A DNA stretch of 64,000 nt from Spongilla lacustris (taxonomy: Eukaryota; Porifera; Demospongiae; Spongillida; Spongillidae), in the NCBI GenBank assembly GCA_949361645.1, contig OX442422.1, forward strand, positions 606,580 through 670,579. Direction: 5' to 3'. The translations under genes were made by a program, and so were the position numbers. Positions within the stretch are counted from its first letter, which is position 1. Every line of letters starts with the position of its first letter. Shown here one piece after another: positions 1 to 13,460 of the stretch. The notes below the pieces were generated by a model. That model did not search any database and was not told the origin of the DNA. It saw nothing but the letters and a program-made list of their open reading frames with translations.

Positions 1-2841
1 AACCTTGTATTGATTTGTGTAAAATTTCCAAAGCACAATTCATTCAAACAGCAACGCATTTATGTATGTTTCAGTATTCTTTAGCACCCCCAATGCCCAC
101 ACATAGATTTGAATGTACCTGATGCCCAATTTGCTCACATATACTAAGAATTCTTTTATGGCAACTGTCAGAAGCTTGTTGAAAATTGCTTTGTATGGTG
201 CTTTTGGTTTGCTGCCAGAGATCACTAGTGGTCTGCTCAGTGCCAGGATCTAGTTCAATGGTCCAAAGCTTCTTCTCTGAGCTGCTTGATGTAGGTGTTG
301 GCCTGAGCTCTTCACAGATGTGCTCAATATTGCTGATTAAGACACACAGTTGTTGTGTTACGTTGACCTGAGTGGCATTAATGGAGTGGAAGTATTGTGG
401 CCACACAGAGAAGACTTTGTCAACATAGTTGAGTGCCCCTTGTATGATATACTTGTGATTTAAATGTGAAATAGAGAGAGGAAATAGATAAGTGCATTCA
501 ATTCAGTTTGCATCTCACATTTGCAAGGTCAGTATAGAAACTGAATGTATCTTCACAAGGTGGCCAATGCAATTTACCCCAAAACTCTTTCATCTCATGA
601 AGAAATGTGAGTGTGTCATATGAAGAGGATGAGAATTTCACTTCCTTTGTGACACTGGTTGAGAACTAAGAAAACATACACATGTATGTGAATTATGAAT
701 TTCATTGTATGTTGCTTACCACATCAAGATCGACGCTTCTGGAAATTTTTGTGTTGCATATGTTGGAGATGTTTTGAAGCCAGATTGGAATGATTGGTCT
801 GAACCATGACTGATAATTAGGGACCTGAAGTTCCCCATGTACACTACACAAGGTTATGAATATGATTATGTAAGTAAGGTTGTATACAATAATACCTTGC
901 AACTGTGATACTCAGGAAGCGAATGTCATTAATGTCCTTGAGCAAAAAGTAAATATCCTGTAGGATGTTTGCAAGCTGCTCATCCTGAGAAATGTCACGA
1001 TTACACAACTGCCTTGTGTGCATTGATAGCTTTGGGTAGGAGGTCCAGCACAAAAGGCATCAGGTGTTATAACAGCATAGCATTACATTCAAACATAATT
1101 CACATCCATACACATACCAAACCATCCATAGTAACAATGAATATAGTGAAGTAGTCTACACCAATGCTGTATTGGTATGGCAATATCAATATTTGACACT
1201 TAAATTCCTTTACTCACTGCTTTTGGATGATGGGCCCAATCTTTGATTTGGAAGTATTACAAAGTGACAAGCATTGCCACATAGTGTCTCTCAATATGAC
1301 TACATTATCCTAATTGATTGTGATGTGCAAGATATCAGCATTTGTTTAAAAATATAACATACCTGATTCCCTATAGATTTGGAAAACCATGCTTCAAATG
1401 ATCTCTTCATGTGTGTAAACATGAAATTACATTGTAGCATGGTGCATTAAGCTACTTGAGGGTGACTAGAGTCACCTTAATGAAAGTGCTCATCACATTC
1501 TGAATGGATTTCTCCTCAGAGGGTAGCCTGCCCACTAAGTCATCAATAGTGTAAAGTTTCACTAACAGCCTGTGGCATGCAGCAACAAGTGATATACATT
1601 GCAACTCAATGGGAAAGTTCTACTTACAAAACATAGTCCTCCAGAACTTGAAGTCCAGGTGCATTTGAGAGGTCAATCATAGTAAGATGATCACACAGAA
1701 CCTTCTTAGATTCATCTAGCAGTGCTTGAAATTGATTTAAAATTTCATTTATCCATGCAGACTGGCATTCACTGTTGTGATTCTCAACAGCTAATTTGTC
1801 TTCACAGAAGAGGTGGTATTCCACAATTAATGTGTCCACAATGGGTTTAAACACACTTGGCAGAAATGGACAAGTCTTGTGGTAGCTGAGCAGAGCTGAT
1901 AGACGCCTGTGGTAACAGATGATTGGAACCAATAGAAAAAAAAATGAACATTGCAATAGTCAAAGGGATTTAATGAGATATTAGTCAGCACATTTTTTAG
2001 TTTAGCCATCTTATCACTGCCTGTGCATAATGCACTACTTACACTGAATATTCATGAAGTTTGCTTAGACCATTGTAAGAAGCAATTGCAAGTGAAGAAG
2101 CTCCTCTCCATGGTTACTTAAAATGGATGGAAATTTCTCTTGCCTGCATTTGGACAGCTTTGTTGAGAAGTGCATGCAGTTATTGCAATAGTTTTGCGAA
2201 CAAACACCTCAATATGTTTACCTGTTCACTCTCCTTCATCACTAGAGCCTTGTAGAGAAGCCCATGTGACTCATCCATTAAAACCTCTGTATGATGTTCA
2301 CTCTTAGATGATTTTAAATGAGCAATAATATATAACGATTGTATTTGCAGTTAAAATACAACCATAGTTATAACATGCAGCATTTTCATTGCTAAATACC
2401 TTGAACGCCCCTACAAATGATGTCTTACTGGATAACCAGTAAAATTGAACTTTATGCGTACTTATTGACTGGATTCACGTCTGTTGTTCAAACCTCACTT
2501 TGCTTGTTAATTGTAAGCTCCGTGCACAAAGTGTATACATGTATGCTAAGTAGCTTAAATTCTATATGTATATCTTACTAAATGTAATTTGCATTCATTT
2601 ATAAATAAATCATCACTGGCTAACCTTCACCCTGATTGAGAGATGAATTGTAATGCTTCCACATTTGTGCCTATCAAATGCTTCAATTAAATCCAAGGAC
2701 ATCTCATTCCCTATCAGATGTACATCTTTTGCATCACAATAGGTCCTTCCAATGAGAGAGTCATTTGATTTATGATTTCCAAAGAATCTAAAATTGGTGA
2801 ATGCAGCAATCCATACACATGGCACATATTTCACATACAAC

Positions 2842-2933
<92 letters not shown>

Positions 2934-4388
2934 ACACATACAGCATGGTCTTGCTGCATGACCACATGCTGCAGCATTTAACCCCATAAATCTGAATTCT
3001 CCTAGTTTGTTGCCATCATATATATATATACTCCAGGACTTGAAACTACACCTAAGACTGCAGTATGTTGCATTCCTAACTTATTAATAATTGGAATGAT
3101 CTACACATGAACCTTGCAGTGCTTACTTGGCAATTCCTTTCTGGTCCTTGACTTGGGATATATTTGTGACAGCAGGTTCCTTACTGTTCCACATCTCAAT
3201 AACCAGTGTGTCATTGTCACGATCTTGAAGTGGTCTGCAAGTATTGTAATATTACATGTACATATCTATACACATGATGCTGATGCATGCTTCAATCAAG
3301 CATGCACAACACATCAATCAGAAAGTACTGACATTACGGCTACGTGTTCTGCTCACATATCAAACTGCTCATTCCATGATGGCTGCAGTGTTGATAATTG
3401 AGTTCTAGACCTGTAAATGTTCCCAACTAAACCATCTTCCTGTCCTTCCCTCAAAAGGCCATGCTTTGTAACTTTGTCACCAATGCATCTGCTAGGTATG
3501 ACTCCAAGAATTATATATGGATTACTGTTTTCTGCAGATGTGTGAAGTTCATCTAACTGAGCTTTTTACTGTGTTCTCATGTTACCTACCAGTTGCATTG
3601 ATAGGTGCAAGACGCAGGGCTTTGATAACTCGACATGACAGAATTAATCGGCATGCCTTGAATACATACCAAAAAGATGGATTTTAATTGGAAATATCAT
3701 ATACATGGTGCATCTTACCTTGCTTTGCCTTGAAATTGAAAATTGCTCAATGTTTTTCTTCTGCTGATCAGAGATGTTAAAAGTCTATACGGTAATATTG
3801 CTGTACTAAATAGTGACATACGAATGCTCTTACATAAAACTCACACTATTGATGTAGCTCTCTAATCCTTCTGGGTTAGGCTCTAGCACTGCAGCACACA
3901 CAGCTGTGTCCACAGCAATCCTACAAGCCTTTCCAATCTGCACGGTGATGGCCATTACTGATTTACCTCACATCTCACTTTATTTTGGTAAGAGTAACAA
4001 TGCCCTTGGGAAATTTCAAACCGTCCCTAAATACCCTTTAATCCACCCTCCTTTAAAAAAAAAATAAAGATGTAACTTGATCGATGTGAGTTTGCCGTGT
4101 ATAAATTGAAGACAATTAAGAATAAAACGCGTAAAAAAATTATAACGATTGCAATGGTTGCAATGCATGGTTCACACTGATTGCCAAGCACATGGGCAGT
4201 CAATGCAACTTGACAATAACAACACGTTCGTAGGCCTGCAGTGTGCAATGCAAGCTGAGGCGGTATACCTGAACATGATCGAGCCAGAACTGATTGTGGT
4301 ATATCTCCGGTGTAATGTGTAACTCATCATTGCTGACAGCTGCTTCGGGTCCATCCTCCAGCTGGCCCACGTTTGGCCTGACATCCAT
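1..4388 (-). CDS. UNC13D/BAIAP3-like C2-MUN protein, downstream tandem copy (3' end outside window)
   Basis: Family role, from known homologues: C2-MUN-C2 proteins prime and tether secretory vesicles through SNAREs. The predicted first exon is 4269-4388, from an ATG at 4388 to a GTATAC donor, ending EIYHNQFWLDHVQ. Exon 2 (3845-3937) and exon 3 (from 3719) have the same lengths and phases as in the upstream copy. C2A exons cover about 3130-3560 and 2630-2790, including GRTYCDAKDVHLIGNEMSL. MUN exons follow at about 2220-2290, 2040-2150, 1626-1915, 1470-1570, 890-1045, 720-845 and 100-440. The last contains WPQYFHSINATQVNV and WTIELDPGTEQTTSDLWQQ. The C-terminal MUN end and C2B lie beyond base 1. 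No stop interrupts the exons inspected. A CA microsatellite lies in one intron. The exon joining C2A to MUN (near 2290) could not be phased cleanly. Distinguishing UNC13D from BAIAP3 needs a tree. Confidence 0.72.
2848..2928. repeat. (CA)n microsatellite
   Basis: About 40 CA units in an intron of the downstream UNC13-like copy. The paralogous intron in the other copy lacks it, so it arose after the duplication. Confidence 0.95.
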
Positions 4389-4812
4389 GGAAGCACGAGC
4401 TATTTCGGCAAGCCCCACTGTAAGTAGCGTGCTATTTGCTGTAAAGAACACGTCATCTACGCATGCATAGCTGTCTAAAAGTAGCTAAGCAGCTTTGTTA
4501 AGTCGGAGTTACGCCCCAAAAGCATCGTACATATACCTACGTAATTGCATCAAATGAATGTGTAAATTTATTCGGATAATTAGTTCAACGTAATTTTACA
4601 TGTACATGTAGTAGGTTTGTACAAGGACACTAATTAAGTGTCCTTGGTTTGTAGGATTTGAAGTGTCGTGAATGCGAGTAGCAAAGCACTCGATTCTACT
4701 GAAGCGCTCTTCATAGAGTAAATAGGCACACCCCTGAGCGTATGCGGTTGCCCTACACACCTGTGTATAGGGTTAGATAAAAATGAGTGAAACAAGATAT
4801 AAGAACTTAATT

Positions 4813-5148
4813 ATTGGTGATGTATGATTTGTAGACACCAATTGAGTTAAAAGTACGATTACACGGAAATTATATATTATATTCATTGAGATCCTGACTG
4901 GCACACATGTTTAAGTTCAAACTGAATATTTGACAATGTTCTGGACATGTAAGTCCATTTGTTTGACAGGCCATGGATGGAGGCAGCAAATTTCATTAAA
5001 ATACAATTACATTATAAATTATAAAATTTCAGGCAGGTAAATAATGCGCATATATGTATGTCTATAACATTTAATGAATGAATTCCTTGTTTCCTAATTT
5101 CTTTGCCCAATTGGTGTCTACAAATGCTTCATCACCAATGAATTGACC
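4813..5148. mobile_element. MITE with inverted ends related to the element at 20268-20580
   Basis: The left end (attggtgatgtatgatttgt, then agacaccaa) is the reverse complement of the right end at about 5110-5148, with a few mismatches. The sequence just inside the right end (ccttgtttcctaattt) also recurs at 20268-20580. There is no coding potential. A 100-bp segment inside it (4885-4987) is repeated at 5913-6015. Confidence 0.65.
4885..4987 (+). repeat. Direct repeat, copy 1 (partner at 5913-6015)
   Basis: About 103 bp beginning cattgagatcctgactggca, repeated almost exactly and in the same orientation at 5913. The two copies bracket the retroelement remnant at 5295-5830. They could be a repeat flanking an insertion or a local segmental duplication. 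Confidence 0.85.
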
Positions 5149-5246
5149 TTCACTTGTCCTGTTCAAGGCGGCGACAGCATTTGAGCATTGGTGTATTAGC
5201 ATAGGATTTTGAAAAGGGATTGAACATCTTGACATCAAATAATCAG

Positions 5247-5294
5247 GGGACCAGACTATATGTGAATTATTTCATATACAGTCTGATCCCCAGA
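5247..5294. repeat. Short hairpin
   Basis: An imperfect palindrome: ggggaccagactatatg is mirrored by catatacagtctgatcccc around a short AT loop. It sits just outside the retroelement remnant. No function is assigned. Confidence 0.55.
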
Positions 5295-5723
5295 CTAGAC
5301 ATCAAACTGAGTTGGTTCTTGCACTAAACTGAACTTTTCTGCCATGACATTTAAACGAGTTTCATCCGCATCATTGCTCGTTTTGTATTTAAGGAGCTCT
5401 CCTGATATGATTGTTGTAGGCAAGGATACCTTGGTGAGTAGAGATGCTGTGATATCATGCAACTCATTGAGGGAAATCTGCCTCAGGGATAGTTTATAGC
5501 ATGTTCTACTGTAAAGAGTGGGATAAAATATGGCTGCCAACCATAGCGGAGGAAAGGCATCACAAAAGTTTTTTTGTGAAGTGCAAAGCCATACTCTTGA
5601 ATAGGAATAGCAGACAACTGTGAGGAGGCACCAGCAAGTTCCATTGAATGCAAAAGAGATGCTGCAAACCTCGCTGGATGTTATCAGATCTTTCTTCTTT
5701 TCTAGCATTGAACTGAGCCTCAA
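5295..5723 (-). pseudogene. Retroelement C-terminal fragment (degenerate)
   Basis: The minus strand, read across two frames, resembles the tail region of reverse-transcriptase polyproteins common in sponge and cnidarian genomes. Pieces seen are GFALHKKTF, LRYGW, VEHAINYP, then NELHDITASLLTKV, SGELLKYKTSN and TRLNVMAEKFS. In intact relatives these belong to one frame, with a Cys/His cluster near 'HALNCP'. Here there is a stop after the NYP motif and a frame change, and the protein ends at FDV, so it is broken. No promoter or neighbouring partner gene is seen. Confidence 0.6.
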
Positions 5724-5912
5724 TCAATCAATAGCTTCAATAGGCAAGGAGATGATTATGAGATCAACAAGATGCCAGGCTGAGTAAATTTGATAGTTTT
5801 CTAACAAGCTGCGGCAACATGATTCATCTAAATGTTTTGCAATCCCAAGGCCACCAAGACAAGCTGGTATGGCCAAGAGGTCTCTTAATTAGCTGTTAAA
5901 TGTGTGCTGCCC

Positions 5913-6015
5913 ATTGAGATCCTGACTGGCACACATGTTTAAGTTCAAACTGAATATTTGATAATGTTCTGGACATGTAAGTCCATTTGTTTGACAGGCC
6001 ATGGATGAAGGCAGC
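5913..6015 (+). repeat. Direct repeat, copy 2 (partner at 4885-4987)
   Basis: Same orientation as copy 1. Only a few substitutions are visible, for example tttgataatg versus tttgacaatg, which suggests a recent event. Confidence 0.85.
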
Positions 6016-6277
6016 AGCAGATGCAGAGAGTGAGTGAATGAGTAGAGGTTTCAAATACAAGTTTACCTTCAATAAACAATGGTAACTGAACCAATGCTAG
6101 ACATGTCATGATGGTTATTTAGTACACAACACTGCGGTGGCACTCAATGTAAAGAGTACAAAGTGTTCCTGCTGGAGCATTAATTTATTTATATATTGCA
6201 GATAATGCAGAAAATTAGCTATACCCTGCACCTTGCAAAACCAACATACATGTATGTCATTATCACCATGTTGGATA

Positions 6278-9200
6278 TTACATAATGTTGCACAATCTGG
6301 AAACTGGATGTAAGTCATTATTCAAGTGCATGTATTTTTTATGGAAGTCCAATAGAAATACAGAAGCATCATGATCAGATTTCTGACGGCGTTCAAGTTC
6401 CTGCATAGTCTTGGATTCCTTGACTTGGAACAGGGCAAGGTTATATCTCATACGACTTGAACCATGGTCATTGAGAAGTGTCCCAGCATCAGTAGTAACC
6501 GTTGGGATATCTTTGCATGGGACTATGCAGATGCCAATCAAGCCATCCTTTTTCTGATTGTGCAAGCCCAAGATGACAACACTACCCTCTGTTCTCATCA
6601 TGTCTTCATTTAGAGACCTGTGAGCAAAAGAGCATGAAGTCTACAAATTTATGTAAACATGCATATCCTTTGTATGTACAGTTTCAATTCTTCACTGAAA
6701 TTCTGTTTCTTATCAGATGTTTTTTGTGTATTTAGTAGCCGTCTGGGCTTAGTCCGGGTACTGATCCTAGGAAGTATATCCCAATCCAAATACAATGAGC
6801 CTGTATATAGAGAAAGGGCACCACCTATGTAACAGTGCAATGATATGTTTAGCCATGGTGCTGGTAAATACCATTGCAGTTAAGGTTGCTTCCTACTATA
6901 GTGACTTCAAGTACTGACTGACTCTTGATGTAGCCAACACTGAGCCCCATTGTCCCAAGGTTGCCATCAGGTGAGGTTTCTGCTTGCTGCCTGGCTAGGT
7001 CAGCACAGAAGTCAAGGACCAGGTCATGTGTTGGCCTGCTCAAACGTTGCACTTCATTAACAAGTGCCTATGGAAAACCATTGCTCTTATGATAACTAAA
7101 TTACAACCCATAAAATGCACACATGATGTTGTCTGTGCAGTGAATGTAAACTGTAATTATGAATGGCAGTGCTCAAATTCATTGGGAAGAGCAACTACAT
7201 GTGTATGTTACCTTGTATTCTTCAGTGTCCAACTGATTCTCAGTGAGTCCCTTCCCTTTACCAAGAAACTTTCCATGTAGTGCTAGCAATGTGTCTTTTA
7301 TCTTCCTGTACTCTTCAGCATTAAGGCAGTCATTTCTGAAGCCACTACAGTCGAATGCATGAACCACGGATGTCCAAACTTTTTGAAGGATCCTGAAATG
7401 CGGATGACCTGTAGACATTTTCCCAGCTAAATGGTATGCCCAGCTTACATGTCAAATGTGGGGTCAAGAAGATTGGTTCTCAGGCATGTCAAGTTCGTGT
7501 CCATGTACATAACAAGGTCCTGAAAAATTGTTTGATATCCACACTATTAAAAAGTGCCATGCAACCCTGATTTTGTTTTTCATGTAGCATTTATGGATTC
7601 ATATCATTCTTTGACCTCATATGAGTTTTCTATTATGCTCTGATACATTACTATACTGTATCAATGCTTGACAGTAAGTGGTGTGTGCTTACCTGATTCG
7701 CCAAGTCCTTTATGTATGCAATTATGGTTGGCTCAAACTAATGATGAAAGAAACAAAACAACAATGTTCTTCTGATTCCTCAAGAAACACTTAAAGAAAA
7801 AAATTCATCAGTGCAAAGAGAATTTATTCATTGCATGGGAAATATAAGAACATTGAATGAATGAGCTGAGGTATTATTAACAGTACTGAATGACAAGACA
7901 TGAAATTAAACACTCATAAGTCAACATGCACATATAAGAATATCATGCTGTGCCATTACCCTACCTGATATGACATTTGCTCGTATATGGTTAGAAGTTT
8001 TTTAAAGCAACTCTCGGAAGCTTGTTGAAAATTGCTTTGTATGGTGCTTTTGGTTTGCTGCCAGAGATCGCTAGTGGTGTGCTCAGTGCCAGGATCTAGT
8101 TCAATGGTCCAAAGCTTCTTCTCTGAGCTGCTTGATGTAGGTGTTGGCCTGAGCTCTTCACAGATGTGCTCAATATTGCTGATTAAGACACACAGTTGTT
8201 GTGTTACGTTGACCTGAGTGGCATTAATGGAGCGGAAGTATTGTGGCCACACAGAGAAGACTTTGTCAACATAGTTGAGTGCCCCTTGTATGATATACTT
8301 GCGATTTAAATGTGAAAAGGGGAGAGAAAATAGATAAGTGCATTCAATTTTGTTTGTGTCTCACTTTGGCAATGGAAATACAGAAGTTGAATGTATCTTC
8401 ACAAGGTGGCCAATGCAATTTGCCCCAAAACTCTTTCATCTCATGAAGAAATGTGAGTGTGTCATATGAAGAGGATGAGAATTTCACTTCCTTTGTGACA
8501 CTGGTTGAAAACTAAGAAAAACATATACATGTATGTGATTTAATGGATTTCATTGTATGTTGATTACCTCATCAAGATCCACGCTTCTGGAAATTTTTGT
8601 GTTGCAATTGTTAGAGATGTTTTGAAGCCAGATTGGAACAATTGGTCTGAACCATGACTGATATTTATGGACCTGGAGTTGCCCATGTACACTGCACAAA
8701 GTCATGAATATCTAAGGTGCTCTGTGCAATGTAGAGAAACTATACCTTGGATCTGTGATACTTAAGATGTAGACATATATGTCCTTGAGCAAAAAGTAAA
8801 TATCTCGCAGGATGTTTGCAAGCTGCTCATCCTGAGAAACATCACGATTACACAACTGCCTTGTGTGCATTGATAGCTTTGGGTCAAAGGTCCAGCACAA
8901 AAGGCATCAGGTGTTATAACAGCATAGCATTATATTCAAACATAATTCACATCCATACACGTACCAAACCATCCATAGTAACAATGAATATAGTGAAGTA
9001 GTCTACACTAATGCTGCATTTAAAAAAACATGTTAAGTATCTTTTTATTTTTACATATCTCTTTACTCACTGCTTTTTTATGGTGGGTTCAATCTTGAAT
9101 CTGACTGCATCACAAAGTGTAATGCACTGTTCCATTGTGTCTTTCAATAAAACCTCATCACCCTGATTGAGTGATATGTGCATGATATCAGCATTTCTTG

Positions 9201-9838
9201 AAAAATATAAATGCATGTACCTGATTCTCTACAGATTTGGAGAACCAATTTACTACAGATTGCTACATGTTATAAGCATATAGCATTTGGATTTACATCA
9301 TGTACTGAGATGAATTGATCACCTTAATGAAAGTGCTCATCACATTCTGAATGGATTTCTCCTCAGAGGGTAGCCTGCCCACTAAGTCATCAATAGTGTA
9401 AAGTTTCACTAACAGCCTTTGGTATGCAGCAACAAGTGATATACATAGCAACTCGGTGGGAAAGTTCTACTTACAAAACATAGTCCTCCAGAACTTGAAG
9501 TCCAGGTGCATTTGAGAGGTCAATCATGGTAAGATGATCACACAGAAACTTCTTAGATTCATCTAGTAGTGCTTGAAATTGATTTACAATTTCTTCAGAC
9601 TGGCATTCATGATCACGTTTATGGATTTCATCTGAAACTGCTAACTTATCCTTGCAAAAAAGGTGGTATTCAGCAATTAATGAGTCCACAATGGGAAGAA
9701 ACACACTTGGCAGAAATGGGCAAGATGTGTGGTAGCTGAGCAGAACTGACAGACGCCTATGGTAACAGATCAATTGTTTTAAAAAGAGAGAATGCAATGA
9801 TGTTGGGACTATTGGTCGTTTTTATACAACATTCAAAT

Positions 9839-9922
<84 letters not shown>

Positions 9923-12900
9923 TGTGTGTGCTCGTGTAAATGTAATGGATATTGCATATGCATTGAATCCATTTTTTAATTTGCTTTTATACTTATGATT
10001 TAAAAATTCATTAGATTAAATTAATGAATTCTGTGTACACACATCCAATTTTCAATGAGCAATTATAGTATTTTCATAACCAATGAAATTTTTATATATT
10101 CAGAAATAGATTAAGCTAGAAACTAACTTATAATAGCCTATGGAAGTTGTCACGTGAGTGCCATCACACAAAGTACTTACACTGAGTATTCATGAAGTTT
10201 GCTTAGACCATTGTAAGAAGCATGCAAGTGAAGAAGCTCCTCTCCATGGTTACTTAAAATGGATGGAAATCTTTCTTGCCTGCACTTCGACAGCTTTGTT
10301 GAGAAGTGCAATTATTACACTAGTTTTGTGAACAAACACCTCAATATGCTTACCTGATCACTCTCCTTCATCACTAGAGCCTTATAGAGAAGCCCATGTG
10401 ACTCATCCATTAAACCTTGTCTGTGATGTTCACACTTAGGTGGTTAAAAATGAGAACTATATCATAGAGAACAATTGCCGCAGTGTGTTTGTAGTTTGCA
10501 TCATTGCATTGTTAAAGGAATGGCAATATAAAATGTGCCTTAGTGTACATAGAAATACAGTAAAAATGAACTCATGCCTGCATTTCTGTCTTGTATATTT
10601 GTACACATTTAGTGGAAAATTATGCAGCTGTACAATTTTTACTGTGTGTAGTTTGCATTCATTTTAAAAGTTGGAGACACAGTGTAATCTCTAACCTTTG
10701 CACTGATTGAGAGATGCATTGTAATACTTCCACATTTGCGTCCTGGTAAGATTTCAGTCAAACCTAAAGTCATCTCATTTCCTTGAAGGCAAACAGTTTT
10801 TGCACTACAATAAGTCCATCCAATGAGGGCATCCATTGAGCTTAGTTTCACTTGATAACCAAGATATCTGGTGACATATTGCACATTTTGACAAACAGAA
10901 AATGCAAATATTGTGCTGGCATGGAATCTCTGATAAGGAAATGTATTGTTTACTCAATGCTGCCTGATATTAATCCTATTTACATAAATTAATTATACCA
11001 AATCAGTATAACTTACTATGTGCATATATGTGCATGTGTATTATCAAGTGTATCATTACTGCACACTCCAATTGCTGGTCTATTTGTTGTCATCAGAAAA
11101 TTCCAAGGATTGAAACTGTAACTAATACTGCAGTATGCCATGTTCCTAATGTCCTATACATAAACCTTGCATTGCTTACTTGGCAAATCCTTTGAGGTCC
11201 TTGACTTGGGAGATATTTGTGACAGCAGGTTCCTTACTGTTCCACATCTCAATAACCAGTGTGTCAGTGTCACGATCTTGAAGTGGTCTACAAGTATTGT
11301 AATGTATACATAGGATGCGGATGTATACTTCAAGCATGCACAACACATCGATCAGAAAGTACATTACAACTATGTTTTTGGCTCACATGTCAAACTGCTC
11401 ATTCCATGAAGGCTGTAGTGTTGATAATTGGGTGCTAGACCTGAAAATGTCCCCAACAAAACCACCTTCCTGTCCTTCACTCAAAAGGCCACGCTTTGTA
11501 ACTTTGTCACCAATGCACTTGCTAGGTATGACTCCAAGAAGTATATATGGATTGCTGTTCTCTGCAGATGTGTGAATTTCATCTAACTTTCACTGTGTTG
11601 TTATTGTGTAACCTACCAGTTGCATTGATAGATGCAAGACGCAGGGCTTTGATAATTCGACATGACAGAATTAATCGGCATGTCTTGAATATATATCAGA
11701 AAGATGGATTATCCCTTATCTCAAGATGGCTCATCTTACCTTGACTTGCCTTGAAATGGAAGAATGTTGGATTTTTTTCTTCTGCTGATCTGAGATGTTA
11801 AAAGCCTATATTGCAATTTGTCAGAATTACATATTGACACATCAAACTTCTCTTCAATAACTCACACTATTGATGTAGCTCTCTAATCCTTCTGGGTTAG
11901 GTTCTAGCACTGCAGCACACACAGCTGTGTCCACAGCAATCCTACAAGCCTTTCCAATCTGCACGTTATAAAAATTAACATCCTTCATGTTAAAAAATCC
12001 CTTGCAACTTTCAACTAGGACTGTACTGATGATCTTCCGTTTTTAAAGTAATCTACACCCTCCGTTTATTGTAAACAACCATTGTCATCAAAAGTGCGTT
12101 TATAAAATATTAAAATAAAACTGCATGTCCAAAACACATGACACATCTAGCGTGCTAATGCCTTCATTTATCAGATAGCTTGCTGCTTGAGGGCATTTTA
12201 AAAATAGACGTATATAACCATTCAAATGCCAGGTATCTGACTGCTATGACGGCACCATATGAGCTAATTACCTGCTAGCAGTACGTACAATAGGTACTTC
12301 AATCATGCTTGGCTTATACAATTTAAGAGTAAAGTTGTTGATGAAGTTCAATACAAGTAATACGAGTCAAAACATGGTGCAATGCTTAATGAATAAAATG
12401 TATGGTGAAAAGCCAGCTGGTTTCATTCTTGAAGATAAAATGGGTTTGGGAGACATGAAACTGACCATCGCTAATTTTAAATAGCGAAGAGCTATTAATC
12501 GTGTGCTAATGAAATACATGGTAAAGCACTATGCTTTGCATGCATATATAAATACGTACAGCCTGTTGCTCTTGCGTGGCGGCAGCCGTTTGTTTTCGTT
12601 TTGCGTGCAAGCGTGTGAAAAGATCAGGCAAATGCCAAATTTGATACGGAGGAAATGCTTTGTCCCAGCCACACTTTAACACAATTATGTTTTTATGTTG
12701 AACTTACATTATGATTGACAGTGAATAATTATTACTATCATGTACCACGTACACGAACACTTAGAATGCCGAGATCAATGAAGTTCAAGTATAGTGAGGT
12801 GCGTGTGGTATACTGACCTGAACATGATTGAGCCAGAACTGATTGTGGTATACCTCCTGTGCACTATAGCCGCACCTCTCATCATTACCATAGATATTAG

Positions 12901-13024
12901 AGTAAACAGCTGCTTCGGGTCCATTATCCCGCTGGCCGTCGCTGTGACTATCACTCGCGTTACTAGGCTTCTCTGATGATGGTTCTTTTGAACCCAGTTG
13001 TGCTCCCGCTGGCTCCGACGCCAT
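6278..13024 (-). CDS. UNC13D/BAIAP3-like C2-MUN-C2 protein, upstream tandem copy (complete)
   Basis: About 22 exons on the minus strand. The first seven phase cleanly: 12818-13024 (ATG, MASEPAG start, 69 aa), 11866-11958, 11740-11784, 11617-11683, 11387-11561, 11180-11287 and 10696-10867. Together they give a C2 domain with SNPYILLGVIP, LQPSWNEQFD, DTLVIEMWNS and VKDLKGFA. MUN exons follow near 10350-10415, 10192-10305, 9478-9762, 9320-9414, 9065-9195, 8754-8895, 8571-8690, 8385-8510, 7968-8300, 7692-7740, 7450-7520 (VMYMDTNLTCLRTNLLDP, like the Munc13 'LFKYLD.NL' helix), 7211-7412 and 6853-7060. The C2B part (6300-6850) has TQKTSDKKQNFSEEL and DGLIGICIVPCKDIP. C2 aspartates look only partly conserved, so calcium binding is uncertain. 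Inferred role: regulated exocytosis on the cytosolic face of vesicles or plasma membrane. The exon near 10350-10415 does not phase simply with its upstream neighbour, so one small exon may be missing. Confidence 0.78.
9841..9930. repeat. (GT)n microsatellite
   Basis: About 45 GT units with one interruption, in the intron upstream of the exon at 9478-9762 of the upstream UNC13-like copy. Confidence 0.95.
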
Positions 13025-13460
13025 TCCACAGAGTCCGCGCTGTAATCAAGCAGCGTGCTATTTTGCTGTGAAGGACAAGTCGCCTATGTATGGTACGGTT
13101 GGCATAGCAACTTGTGCCATGATCGGAGTTGTCGGTCATGGATTCGCCCCCAAGCACCGTGTGAGACGGTACTTATATGGGTCACGTCCATATGAATTTT
13201 TATATAACAGTTCATCTCATAACAGTTTAATAATACCTGGATGATATTTAGCTGTATTTGTAATCCGCTTTGAAATTTAATGCTTGTTCTTTGCAAGCAA
13301 AATAAAAGGAGGGGAGTTCAGGGTTTTGAATTGAAATGTACAGCTAATTAAATGACCGTTTTTGATGCGTATAACGCGTGTGAGGACATTGCAAGCTCTT
13401 TGAAATTAACACTTGACAAGACAGATTTTCTCAATACTTATAAATTTTACAGCACTCTGA
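13025..13460. other. Region upstream of the UNC13-like gene
   Basis: This is the 5' flank of the minus-strand gene that starts at 13024. No convincing ORF is seen. It probably holds the promoter, but no specific element can be named. Confidence 0.3.

Noticed and set aside
2613..2987. Cys/Val-rich ORF and Thr/His-rich ORF over the CA repeat
   Set aside because: Translation of the microsatellite; only the short C2A-end exon within it is real.
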